In this document: positions 8,710-17,193 of the stretch, piece after piece
How the letters are laid out: each line of letters starts with the position of its first letter
How positions within the stretch are numbered: the first letter of the stretch is position 1
From: an uncultured Cohaesibacter sp.
GTDB lineage: Bacteria > Pseudomonadota > Alphaproteobacteria > Rhizobiales > Cohaesibacteraceae
DNA length: 64,000 nucleotides
Assembly (NCBI RefSeq): GCF_963662805.1
Contig: NZ_OY759852.1
Coordinates: 124,001 to 188,000, forward strand
Direction of reading: 5' to 3'
Made by a program: the position numbers and the translations under genes
The notes under the pieces: generated by a model
Databases searched by the model: none
What the model saw: the letters and a program-made list of their open reading frames with translations, nothing else
What the model was told of the DNA's origin: nothing

Positions 8710-10386
8710 TCACAATTCATTCTGGATCGCGTCCTGCGGCATCCAGAAGTTTCTCAATCTTTCAAGGTCACTTCGGAATACGTCATGGCGCTCAAGCGAG
8801 GGTTCTTTGCGTTCAGCGGCAAGATTGTTTGCCTCCGAAAGATAGCGGGTCACGTCGCTGCAATGGGCCTTGCTTCGGCGTTCGTTGAAAAGCCAGAAGT
8901 TTCTCAGGGTCGCGGGAGCGTCATTCAGGGTTTTCTTGTGCCGCCAGACACCCTTTTCGGCATCAACTTCATAGTCCTGTAAGAACAATAGCCCATGTCG
9001 ACCGATGAAAAGAATGGCTTCTGTAATATAGTCAAGCGTTTCCTGATCAAAGAAGTAGTTATAGCCGATGCGGATCCAGCCCGGACGCAGCAGGCTCTTG
9101 CCTTCCTGAATGGCTGCTTCATATTCGAGGGCGCGCTCTTCGGGAATGCCAAGAAGGGCATGAGCATAGGGTCCAGCACAGGAACAGCCGCCGCGGGCCT
9201 GAATGCCGAAGAGGTCATTGAGCAGCGCCACGACAAATCCATAATGCAGCAAGCGCCCCTGAATGCGGATGTTGAAGGACAGCACCCCGATGCGTTCCTT
9301 GTCCAGCGGACCAAGGATGTCGACATTGGGTTCGGCCGACAGACGCTGCAGGGCATCCTTGATGATGCCCCCTTCCCGGCGTTCGATTTCTTCCGAACCA
9401 ACGGCTTCCTTCAGAGCCATCACGGCACCGGCGCGGATATCGCCAATGATCCCGGGAGTGCCCGCTTCTTCGCGGCGCTCGAGATTCTTGACATAGGTGT
9501 GGTGCTCGGCGGTCACATAACTCACGGTCCCGCCACCGGTCACGCCCGGTTTGGCGGAAGAAAAGAGCGCCTTGTCGGCAATCAGCACGCCCGATGCGCC
9601 CGGACCGCCGACGAATTTGTGTGCGGAATAGACGATCGCATCGATATGAGCGCCGGGCACTGTTTCATCGAGCGTCATTGTCATGCCCATGTAAGGAGCA
9701 GCGGCGGCAAAATCGCAGACGAATGAAGCCCCGTTGTCATGGAGCAGACGGGCAATGGCAACAAGATCACTGCGCACGCCGGTCACGTTGGAGGCAGCCG
9801 AGAAAGCCCCTATCTTCATGGCGCTGTCGGGATGGGCCGCAAGACGGTCGGCGAGTTGGTCGAGATCTATCTGCCCACTTTCATCCAGATCAATGCGTTC
9901 GATTTTTGCGCCACTCTCGCGCCAGGGCAAATCGTTGGAATGATGCTCATAGGGACCGACAAAGACCACGATGTCCTGACCTTCGCGCACCTTCTCGTCG
10001 ATACCGATGCCCCGAACAAGGCGGTCAACGGCAGCCGTCGCACCCGATCCGGTGAAGATGACGATGTGGCGTTCATCCGCGCCAACAGCCTCGGCGATCA
10101 CATGACGCGCTTCCTCTCTCAGCTGGGTGATCTTCCGGCCGGTGAAAGAGGTCTCGGTATGAGTGTTGCCATAAACAGGCAACACAGTTTCCTCGATAGC
10201 TTCTTCAATCAGATTGAGGGACCGTCCGGATGCGATATAGTCGGCATAGATCAACGGGCGAGGTCCGAAGGGGGAGGAAATGTAGCTGCGCTCTCCGATC
10301 ACATTGGCCCGTATCTGAGCGATGAGTTCGTCTTTGATTGCTGTATCGTTTGAGGTTTCGCTCTGATAACCCGCGTGGCAATCCAT
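8710..10386 (-). CDS. Class V aminotransferase-fold PLP enzyme, cysteine desulfurase-like, with C-terminal extension
   Basis: This 558-residue enzyme has the class V (NifS/CsdA) PLP fold. The PLP lysine is in SAHKFVGGPGASG near residue 245. A cysteine-rich loop RGGCSCAGPYAH near 385 sits where desulfurases hold the catalytic cysteine. About 120 residues follow the usual C-terminus and match nothing I recognise. It may release sulfur from a cysteine-like product, which fits the ATC-hydrolase-like neighbour, but other class V reactions are possible. The ATG at 10386 follows AAGGGA. A longer frame upstream is unlikely. An AT-rich promoter region precedes it. Confidence 0.75.
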   Translation of the reverse strand: MDCHAGYQSETSNDTAIKDELIAQIRANVIGERSYISSPFGPRPLIYADYIASGRSLNLIEEAIEETVLPVYGNTHTETSFTGRKITQLREEARHVIAEAVGADERHIVIFTGSGATAAVDRLVRGIGIDEKVREGQDIVVFVGPYEHHSNDLPWRESGAKIERIDLDESGQIDLDQLADRLAAHPDSAMKIGAFSAASNVTGVRSDLVAIARLLHDNGASFVCDFAAAAPYMGMTMTLDETVPGAHIDAIVYSAHKFVGGPGASGVLIADKALFSSAKPGVTGGGTVSYVTAEHHTYVKNLERREEAGTPGIIGDIRAGAVMALKEAVGSEEIERREGGIIKDALQRLSAEPNVDILGPLDKERIGVLSFNIRIQGRLLHYGFVVALLNDLFGIQARGGCSCAGPYAHALLGIPEERALEYEAAIQEGKSLLRPGWIRIGYNYFFDQETLDYITEAILFIGRHGLLFLQDYEVDAEKGVWRHKKTLNDAPATLRNFWLFNERRSKAHCSDVTRYLSEANNLAAERKEPSLERHDVFRSDLERLRNFWMPQDAIQNEL

Positions 10387-10833
10387 TCTTTGATTCCCTT
10401 TGAAGCTAGTATACAAATGGACTAGAAATCTACGGTGCTCAGCGTGCATCCGAGCAACCCATCAATGAAGAAAATTATTGTTCTAATATATCCATTCACG
10501 CAACAAAAAACTAATATTTGAAACTAAATAGCAAACTGGTGCTATTTTTGTCGATTTTTATAGAAATTGATTTATTTTCAAACCAGCCAAAAGCGGACTC
10601 AAAAAAAATTATTCTCACATTTTGGTGCTGGATAGAAGGCAAATCCTCTGCGCTGTTCGCAAGGAATTTGCCGTAGCGTCATGCCAGCCCGTTGTCCTTA
10701 AGATTTGCCTGTCACCCGGACATCAAACTCGAGGCTCTCGAGAACGGGCATCACGCCCGTCTCTGATCGGGAACCAAAGGGTCCAATCCCGCGTTGGTGT
10801 GTCGGACACCAGTCGAAGGAACCCAGCGCACCC
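10387..10833. other. Divergent intergenic region, AT-rich
   Basis: This 447-bp gap separates the minus-strand class V gene from the plus-strand phosphatase gene. From about 10465 to 10620 it is much richer in A and T than its surroundings, with runs such as CAACAAAAAACTAATA and CAAAAAAAATTATTC. It probably holds both promoters. I see no convincing small gene or structured element. Confidence 0.5.
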
Positions 10834-11943
10834 ATGGACCCCTACCTCGTTTTGTCTGGAACAGAAATCATACTGGCGAGCCTCTGCCTGCTCGCAAGCC
10901 TGTTGCCGTTGGTACCGGTTCCGCACGGAAGCGTCCGTTCTTTTGATTTCACCCGCCTGCCCGTCATATCCCTCTCGGTTGCGGTGCTCGTCATGGGTCT
11001 AGTGGGTTCGATCTTAAGTGAGCACTCCCCGTCGACCCTGCTGCTGATCAGCTTCTGCATGGCGGGGCTGGCGATGCTCATTCAGGTTGGCCATATCCTC
11101 CCCTTCACGCCGCTGTGGCGAAAACAGACTGCGCGGTTTCACGGCAACCCGAAACAAGCTGACACTCTCTCGCTGCTCGTGTGCAACGTCAAACAGGGAA
11201 ATCGTGACTTCGACCGGGTCGCAAAACTGATTGCCGACAAGACCCCCGACATCGCGATCTTCATGGAGACCGATGAAGACTGGGCCAGCGCGCTGATGCC
11301 CCATCTCAGCGACTTTGCCCATGTGATCGCCAGACCGCAGTCCAACACCTATGGCATGCTGCTCGCCAGCCGACGTCCGCTTGAAGAGGGTCAGGTGCGG
11401 TTTCTGCTGAATGATCAGGTGCCGAGCATCACCTGCAAGATCAGGACGCCCTCGGGGCGCTTCATCCGACTGGTAGCCCTCCATCCCGAGCCGCCCATCC
11501 CGATCCGTGACACAATGGGACGGGATGCCGAGATCCTGATGGTCGGCAAGATCGCGCGGGAGGAAACCCTGCCGATGATCGTGACAGGCGATCTCAACGA
11601 TGTTGCCTGGTCCTGTACCACCCGCCGTTTCCTGCGTCTGTCACGGCTTCTGGATCCACGTCAGGGGCGCGGTCTCTTCAACACATTTGATGCCCGGCGA
11701 TGGTATTTGCGCTGGCCGCTCGATCATGTCTTTCACTCACGGGACTTCGAGCTCGTCGACATGGAGCGGCAGCCCTTCGTCGGTTCGGACCATTTTCCGA
11801 TGTTCTATCGCTTCGCACTTGTGGAAAGTGATCGAAACAGCCTGCCCGAAGAAGCAGATCACGATGATTTGAATGAAGCGAACAAGCTCATCAAGGCTGA
11901 GAAGGGGCGCAACAGGACCCCGGTTGGCGCTGACTGGGAGTAG
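10834..11943 (+). CDS. Membrane-anchored endonuclease/exonuclease/phosphatase (EEP) family protein
   Basis: The 369-residue protein has three N-terminal hydrophobic segments within the first 95 residues, then an EEP (DNase I-like) domain facing the periplasm or cytosol. Visible motifs are LLVCNVKQGN and FMETDEDW (metal-binding Asn and Glu), VTGDLNDVAW (GDxN), PLDHVF and the terminal catalytic GSDHFP. This is the arrangement of bacterial YafD-like proteins, whose substrates are poorly known. The ATG at 10834 is chosen because the hydrophobic N-terminus starts there. An AAGGA site lies 13 bp upstream. Confidence 0.8.
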   Translation: MDPYLVLSGTEIILASLCLLASLLPLVPVPHGSVRSFDFTRLPVISLSVAVLVMGLVGSILSEHSPSTLLLISFCMAGLAMLIQVGHILPFTPLWRKQTARFHGNPKQADTLSLLVCNVKQGNRDFDRVAKLIADKTPDIAIFMETDEDWASALMPHLSDFAHVIARPQSNTYGMLLASRRPLEEGQVRFLLNDQVPSITCKIRTPSGRFIRLVALHPEPPIPIRDTMGRDAEILMVGKIAREETLPMIVTGDLNDVAWSCTTRRFLRLSRLLDPRQGRGLFNTFDARRWYLRWPLDHVFHSRDFELVDMERQPFVGSDHFPMFYRFALVESDRNSLPEEADHDDLNEANKLIKAEKGRNRTPVGADWE

Positions 11944-11997
11944 GACATTGATCTTGTCCAAGGTCATAGCACGGACGATGTTGCCCCTTGAGAAGTA

Positions 11998-12594
11998 TCA
12001 CGACACAGAGTTGTTGGCAGCGCTGTTCTCGACGTCGATTGCTCGGCGTAAAATAGCTCTCGTATCCATTGGTTGAAAAGCCGTTTCCTCCAGCATACTC
12101 AAACCGAAAGACAGCGCCATGAGTGACAGGCTTAGCTGGTTCAAGTTGAGATTTTCAGATAATTCTCCTGCCTGCTGAGCTTCTTTTAGCAATTGAAAGC
12201 GCCGTTCATAAGCGATCTTCAGAATGTGCTGCCTGACGTCAAGCAACACCTTGCTCATCTTGGCAGCTTCTGCCAGATCCAGATAGAAACGCTTGAAGGA
12301 TGCCTTGGCTTCTTCGTCTTCACCACCCGCCATCAAGTTGACGATCGTGTCGATTTTGCTTTCCTTTTGGATCTGGCTGAAATATGCCTCCCCCAAGCGA
12401 TGCCACAGCTCCAGGAAGGCTTCTGCTCTCAGGGCATCTGCGGATGCAAAATGATGATGAATCTGGCCAGGAGAAACCGGAATGGATTGAGCCACGCGGC
12501 GGACTGTTGCAGCAGCGATACCTTCCGCATCAATCACCTTAATCGCAGCTTCCACGATTTCAGCACGGCGTTGATCTTTAGGCATATATGACAT
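11998..12594 (-). CDS. TetR/AcrR-family transcriptional regulator
   Basis: This 198-residue repressor-type protein has an N-terminal helix-turn-helix (IVEAAIKVIDAEGIAAATVRRVAQSIPVSPGQIHHHF in outline, residues 12-48) and a C-terminal ligand domain of the BetI-like kind. It is transcribed away from the RND efflux genes, so it probably represses them and itself. The start at 12594 follows GGAGA. A palindrome in the shared promoter region is a likely operator. The inducing ligand cannot be told from sequence. Confidence 0.8.
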   Translation of the reverse strand: MSYMPKDQRRAEIVEAAIKVIDAEGIAAATVRRVAQSIPVSPGQIHHHFASADALRAEAFLELWHRLGEAYFSQIQKESKIDTIVNLMAGGEDEEAKASFKRFYLDLAEAAKMSKVLLDVRQHILKIAYERRFQLLKEAQQAGELSENLNLNQLSLSLMALSFGLSMLEETAFQPMDTRAILRRAIDVENSAANNSVS

Positions 12595-12674
12595 GCGAAT
12601 CTCCACACCGGCCAATAGGCCTCATCAAGTTATTTTTCATTAACAAATAAAGCAGCCATTCGGAGAAAACAATC

Positions 12675-12688
12675 TGGACAAGCGTCCA
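12675..12688. promoter_or_regulatory. Candidate TetR-type operator between regulator and efflux genes
   Basis: TGGACAAGCGTCCA is an inverted repeat with 5-bp arms and a 4-bp centre in the 200-bp divergent region. It lies about 80 bp before the regulator start and 107 bp before the efflux adaptor start. TetR repressors often bind such a palindrome between themselves and a pump. The assignment is inference from position. Confidence 0.45.
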
Positions 12689-12794
12689 ATTTGTACATTA
12701 AGTACTGAATCTAAACATTTCTGCGCATATAAATTTGTGCATTCTCATACTTTTCGCGACATCAGTCCTCAAATTCCCCGTTCAGGAGGGCAAA

Positions 12795-13958
12795 ATGCCC
12801 CAAACATTGCGTAAGACCTTTTATCTTGGAATCATGAGTCTCTTAGTTGGTCTCTCGGTCAATTCGGTAGTCGGTCTTTCTGACAGCTGGGCACAAGGCG
12901 GACAAATGCCTCCCGCTGTCGTCACAACGCTCACCATCAAGCCAGAAACACTCATTCTCAATCACGAACTTCCTGGTCGTGTTGCAGCGCTCCGCACGGC
13001 AAACATCCGTCCTCAGGTCGGCGGAATCGTCGAAAAGCGCCTGTTCGAGCAGGGCATGATGGTCAAAGAAGGCCAGCCTCTGTTCCAGATCTACGCCGAG
13101 CCCTTCAAGGCCGAAGTGGAAAGTGCTCAGGCCGCGCTTGATCGTGCGATCGCTGCTCTCGATCTGGCCAACACCCAGCTCGACCGCTCCAAGCAGTTGC
13201 GCAGCACCAACTCGACCAGCCAGCAGAGTTACGACAGCGCCGAAGCCGAAGCCAAGAATGCAAAAGCCAGCGTTGCAGAGGCACGCGCCGTTTTGAAGGC
13301 GCGCCAGATCAATCTGGACTTCACGACCATCCGCTCCCCCATTTCCGGGCGCATTGGTGCGGCCCTGATCAGCGAGGGCACGCTGGTGTCTGCCAATCAG
13401 GCCGATGCAATGGCCGTGATCAAGCAAATCAATCAGGTCTATGTTGATTTGAGACGTCCGACGAGCAGCCTTCGCGAATTGCAGCAGGCAGCGATGGACA
13501 TGGCCAGCAATGACGGCTCCGAGCCGACCATTGAGATTTACGATGTGAATGGCATTCTGCACGAGCAGAAGGGCACGGCCCTCTTCACCGATATCACCGT
13601 TGATGAATCAAGCGGCGACGTCACCATGCGCGTGTTTGTCGAAAACCCGAGTCACACGCTGCTACCGGGGATGTTCGTTCGCGCCATCGTGCCGCGCAAA
13701 ACCATAGAAAACGCTCTTCTTGTTCCGCAGCAGGCCATCATCCGTGATGCCGAGGGCAAAGCGACTGTCGTTGTGGTTCAGGATGGCAAGGTGGCCAACA
13801 TCAAGAAAGTCACGCTCGGAGAACTCGTGGACAAACGCTACATCATCACCGACGGCATTGAAGCCGGTGAGAGTGTCGTCATCCGCGGGCAGACCCGGGT
13901 AACCAAGGACGGCTCTCCGGTCATGGCAACGTCTGCCGACCCGCAGCAGCAGCAGTGA
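12795..13958 (+). CDS. RND efflux periplasmic adaptor (AcrA/MexA-type membrane fusion protein)
   Basis: The 387-residue adaptor links an inner-membrane RND pump to an outer-membrane channel. It has an N-terminal hydrophobic segment without a lipobox cysteine, a biotinyl-lipoyl-like segment (PGRVAALRTANIRPQVGGIV near 58), a helical hairpin rich in Ala and Glu (residues 105-170), then beta-barrel and membrane-proximal domains (RSPISGRIGAALISEGTLV near 180). The start at 12795 follows a strong AGGAGGG site. It is 16 bp upstream of the pump gene. No TolC-like gene is nearby, so the outer-membrane partner must be encoded elsewhere. Confidence 0.88.
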   Translation: MPQTLRKTFYLGIMSLLVGLSVNSVVGLSDSWAQGGQMPPAVVTTLTIKPETLILNHELPGRVAALRTANIRPQVGGIVEKRLFEQGMMVKEGQPLFQIYAEPFKAEVESAQAALDRAIAALDLANTQLDRSKQLRSTNSTSQQSYDSAEAEAKNAKASVAEARAVLKARQINLDFTTIRSPISGRIGAALISEGTLVSANQADAMAVIKQINQVYVDLRRPTSSLRELQQAAMDMASNDGSEPTIEIYDVNGILHEQKGTALFTDITVDESSGDVTMRVFVENPSHTLLPGMFVRAIVPRKTIENALLVPQQAIIRDAEGKATVVVVQDGKVANIKKVTLGELVDKRYIITDGIEAGESVVIRGQTRVTKDGSPVMATSADPQQQQ

Positions 13959-13974
13959 TCCGGGAGACCGTCGA

Positions 13975-16900
13975 ATGCCGAGTTTTTTCATTGATAGACC
14001 CGTCTTTGCATGGGTCATTGCTATCTTCATCGTGCTGGCAGGGGTCCTGACCCTGTCGCTTTTGCCGGTTACGCGCTATCCGGATATCGCGCCACCGAGC
14101 GTTTCCATTCGTGCAAGCTATCCCGGCGCCTCGCCGCAAGTGCTCAATGACAGCGTGATCAGCGTCATCGAACCCGAGCTCTCGGGTGTCCGCAATCTGC
14201 TCTATTTTGAATCGTCTGCAGACACCTCTGGCTCTGCCACGATCACGGCGACCTTCGAATCCGGAACCGATCCGGAGTTGGCGCAGGTTGACGTTCAGAA
14301 CAAGATCAAGTCCATCGAGCCACGCCTTCCCGAGTCGGTGCAACGGGCAGGTCTGACCATTCAGTCCTCCTCATCGGGCTTCCTGATGGTTGTGGCGCTG
14401 GTGTCGCCAGACGGCAGTTTGAGTGCTCTCGATCTGGGTGACTACATGGACCGTACGCTGGTGCAACCCCTCAACAGGGTGTCCGGTGTGGGTCGTGTAC
14501 AATCGTTCGTCTCGCGAAAGGCCATGCGCGTGTGGGTCGACCCGCACAAGCTACTGTCCTATTCGATTTCCATGTCGGATGTGACAAGTGCCATCAGCGC
14601 CCAGAACGTTCAGGTTTCTCCGGGACGTGTCGGTGCACAGCCAACCCTGCCCGGCCAGAGGGTCAGCGTTCCCTTGCGCGTTTCGGGGCAGTTGAGCACG
14701 CCTGAGGAGTTTTCCAAAATCATCCTTCGATCCGAACAGGATGGATCACGGGTGCTGCTCGAAGACGTGGCACGGATCGAGGAAGGTGCCCAGACCTATG
14801 CCTTCTCGTCCCGCATCAACGGTGCGAACTCCGCTGCTGCCGCCATCCAGTTGGCGCCCGGCGCCAACGCCATGCGGACAGCGCAGGCGGTACGGGACCG
14901 GCTTGAGGATCTCTCCACATCCTTCCCGGAGGGAATGGAATATCTAGTTCCCTATGATACCTCGCCCTTCGTTGCTGTCTCGATCGAGAAAGTGGTCCAG
15001 ACACTCGGCGAAGCCATGATCCTGGTGTTCCTCGTGATGCTTCTGTTCTTGCAGAAGATCCGCTACACCCTCATTCCCGCAATCGTCGCCCCCATTGCCC
15101 TCGCCGGTACCCTGATGGTGATGTATATCTCTGGCTTCTCGATCAACGTGCTGACCATGTTCGGCATGGTGCTGGCCATCGGCATCATCGTCGATGACGC
15201 CATCGTGGTGGTCGAGAACGTGGAACGCATCATGGCGACAGAGGGGTTGCCCCCTCGTGAGGCCACCAAGAAGGCCATGAAGCAGATCACTGGCGCCGTG
15301 ATCGGCATTACGCTGGTGTTGACGGCGGTGTTCATTCCCATGGGGCTGGCCTCTGGCGCCGTGGGTGAGATCTATCGGCAGTTCACCATGTCGATGGCCG
15401 TCTCCATTCTCTTCTCGGCCTTTCTTGCCCTGTCGCTGACGCCTGCCCTTTGTGCCACTCTGCTCAAACCGGTCGACGTTGATCACCATGCCAACAAGGG
15501 CGGGTTCTTCGGCCTGTTCAACCGCATGCTCGACAAGGCAACCGATGCTTACGGCTCGACCGTGACCTTCTTTGTCCGCCGGGTTCTGATCATGCTGGTG
15601 CTTTACGTCGGTATCGTTGTCGGGCTTGGCTACAGTTTCGTGCGCCTGCCGACGTCCTTCCTTCCTGTCGAGGATCAGGGTTCATTCATCACCCTGTTCA
15701 CCTTGCCATCCGAAGCAACGACCGAGCGGACACGCGAAATCGTTCAGATGTACGAAAAGCATGTAGCCTCGCGTGAAGCGACCGAGAACTATTTCTCGGT
15801 TCTGGGCTTCAGCTTTGGTGGGTCCGGGACCAACACCGGTCTTGCCTTCACCACTCTGAAGGACTGGAGCATTCGCGAAACCACTGCGAATGAGGAAGCG
15901 AACGCTGCCAACCGGACCATGTTCATGGCACCGGAAGGTCAGGTCTACAGCCTCCTGCCGCCGTCCATCCCGTCGCTTGGCACTTCATCGGGCTTTGCCA
16001 TGCGCCTTCAAGATCGTGGCGGGCTTGGCTATGACGAGCTGACCAAGGCAACCAACATGGTGCTTGGCATGGCATCCCAGAGCCCGCTGTTGACACGCGT
16101 ACGCCCGGACGGTCTGCCGGACGGGTCCAGTATCCGCCTGAAGATCGACCGCCAGAAGGCCGAATTCCTCGGAGTTCCCTTCTCGCTCATCGCAAGCACG
16201 CTGTCGTCTGCGATGGGGTCGACCTATGTCAACGACTATAGCTACGATGGCCAGTTGCGACAGGTGATCGTGCAGGCTGACGCCGCCTATCGCATGCAGG
16301 TGGAGGATGTTCTCAAACTTTACATCCCCAGCACCTCAGGGGCGATGGTCGAACTGTCAGAAGTCGTGACGCCCGTCTGGGAAAGTGCTCCGCTGCAATT
16401 GGTGCGTTACAACGGCTTCCTTGCCTCACGCATCAGCGGTAGCGCGGCACCGGGGGTCTCTGCCGGTGAAGCCATGGCGGAGATGGAGCGGATCGCGTCC
16501 CAACTGCCGCAGGGCTTTGGCATCGAATGGACCGGGCAGTCGCTTCAGGAACAGAACACCTCGGCCCAGACGCCTTTGCTGCTGGCGCTTTCGATGTTCG
16601 TCGTGTTCCTCGTGCTCGCGGCCCTTTATGAGAGCTGGACCATCCCGATCTCGGTCATGCTGGTTATCCCGCTTGGCGTTATCGGCGCGGTTCTCGCTGT
16701 TCATTTCAGGGGTATGGAGAATGACGTGTTCTTCAAGGTTGGTCTGATCACGATTATCGGTCTGTCAGCAAAGAACGCCATTCTGATCGTCGAGTTTGCC
16801 CGAGCGCTTTATGACGAGGGCAAGTCTCTAAACGAAGCGGTGCTGGAAGCAGCCCGTCTTCGCCTCAGACCCATCCTGATGACCTCGCTAGCCTTCACCC

Positions 16901-17079
16901 TTGGCGTGACGCCATTGATGCTGGCTCACGGGGCGAGTGCGGAAACCCAGCATGCCATTGGCACCGGGGTGTTCGGCGGGATGATCTCGGCAACCTTCCT
17001 TGCGATCCTGTTCGTCCCGGCCTTCTTCGTGCTGGTGATCAATGTGTCGAACTGGATAACTGGAAAGAACAGGGCCTAA
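13975..17079 (+). CDS. RND efflux transporter, HAE1 family (AcrB/MexB-like)
   Basis: This 1034-residue proton-driven multidrug pump has the full HAE1 architecture: twelve predicted spans and two large periplasmic loops. The start MPSFFIDRPVFAWVIAI is typical. The proton-relay aspartates are in GIIVDDAIVVVENVER near residue 405. A lysine-bearing TM10 motif SAKNAILIVEFAR lies near 930. Length and order are as in AcrB, with no break. It is co-transcribed with the adaptor and probably controlled by the divergent TetR protein. Substrates are unknown. Confidence 0.92.
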   Translation: MPSFFIDRPVFAWVIAIFIVLAGVLTLSLLPVTRYPDIAPPSVSIRASYPGASPQVLNDSVISVIEPELSGVRNLLYFESSADTSGSATITATFESGTDPELAQVDVQNKIKSIEPRLPESVQRAGLTIQSSSSGFLMVVALVSPDGSLSALDLGDYMDRTLVQPLNRVSGVGRVQSFVSRKAMRVWVDPHKLLSYSISMSDVTSAISAQNVQVSPGRVGAQPTLPGQRVSVPLRVSGQLSTPEEFSKIILRSEQDGSRVLLEDVARIEEGAQTYAFSSRINGANSAAAAIQLAPGANAMRTAQAVRDRLEDLSTSFPEGMEYLVPYDTSPFVAVSIEKVVQTLGEAMILVFLVMLLFLQKIRYTLIPAIVAPIALAGTLMVMYISGFSINVLTMFGMVLAIGIIVDDAIVVVENVERIMATEGLPPREATKKAMKQITGAVIGITLVLTAVFIPMGLASGAVGEIYRQFTMSMAVSILFSAFLALSLTPALCATLLKPVDVDHHANKGGFFGLFNRMLDKATDAYGSTVTFFVRRVLIMLVLYVGIVVGLGYSFVRLPTSFLPVEDQGSFITLFTLPSEATTERTREIVQMYEKHVASREATENYFSVLGFSFGGSGTNTGLAFTTLKDWSIRETTANEEANAANRTMFMAPEGQVYSLLPPSIPSLGTSSGFAMRLQDRGGLGYDELTKATNMVLGMASQSPLLTRVRPDGLPDGSSIRLKIDRQKAEFLGVPFSLIASTLSSAMGSTYVNDYSYDGQLRQVIVQADAAYRMQVEDVLKLYIPSTSGAMVELSEVVTPVWESAPLQLVRYNGFLASRISGSAAPGVSAGEAMAEMERIASQLPQGFGIEWTGQSLQEQNTSAQTPLLLALSMFVVFLVLAALYESWTIPISVMLVIPLGVIGAVLAVHFRGMENDVFFKVGLITIIGLSAKNAILIVEFARALYDEGKSLNEAVLEAARLRLRPILMTSLAFTLGVTPLMLAHGASAETQHAIGTGVFGGMISATFLAILFVPAFFVLVINVSNWITGKNRA

Positions 17080-17106
17080 TCGCCCTCTTCTCCGCTATCA
17101 CAATAG

Positions 17107-17143
17107 AAAAGCCGGTGCGCACCATAATGCGGGCCGGCTTTTT
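17107..17143 (+). terminator. Terminator of the RND efflux operon
   Basis: The stem AAAAGCCGG with CCGGCTTTTT closes an 18-nt loop and ends in a T tract on the plus strand, 28 bp after the pump stop. Only 50 bp further on lies the stop of the minus-strand caspase gene, so it may work in both directions. Confidence 0.8.
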
Positions 17144-17193
17144 AATTGGCCTTCAGATTTCTAAGCCTCTCCGAAAAGGGCCTCCCCTTCCCC

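Noticed and set aside
10622..11002. 126-codon plus-strand frame before the EEP-family gene
   Set aside because: It overlaps the N-terminal coding part of the EEP protein in another frame and has no recognisable product.
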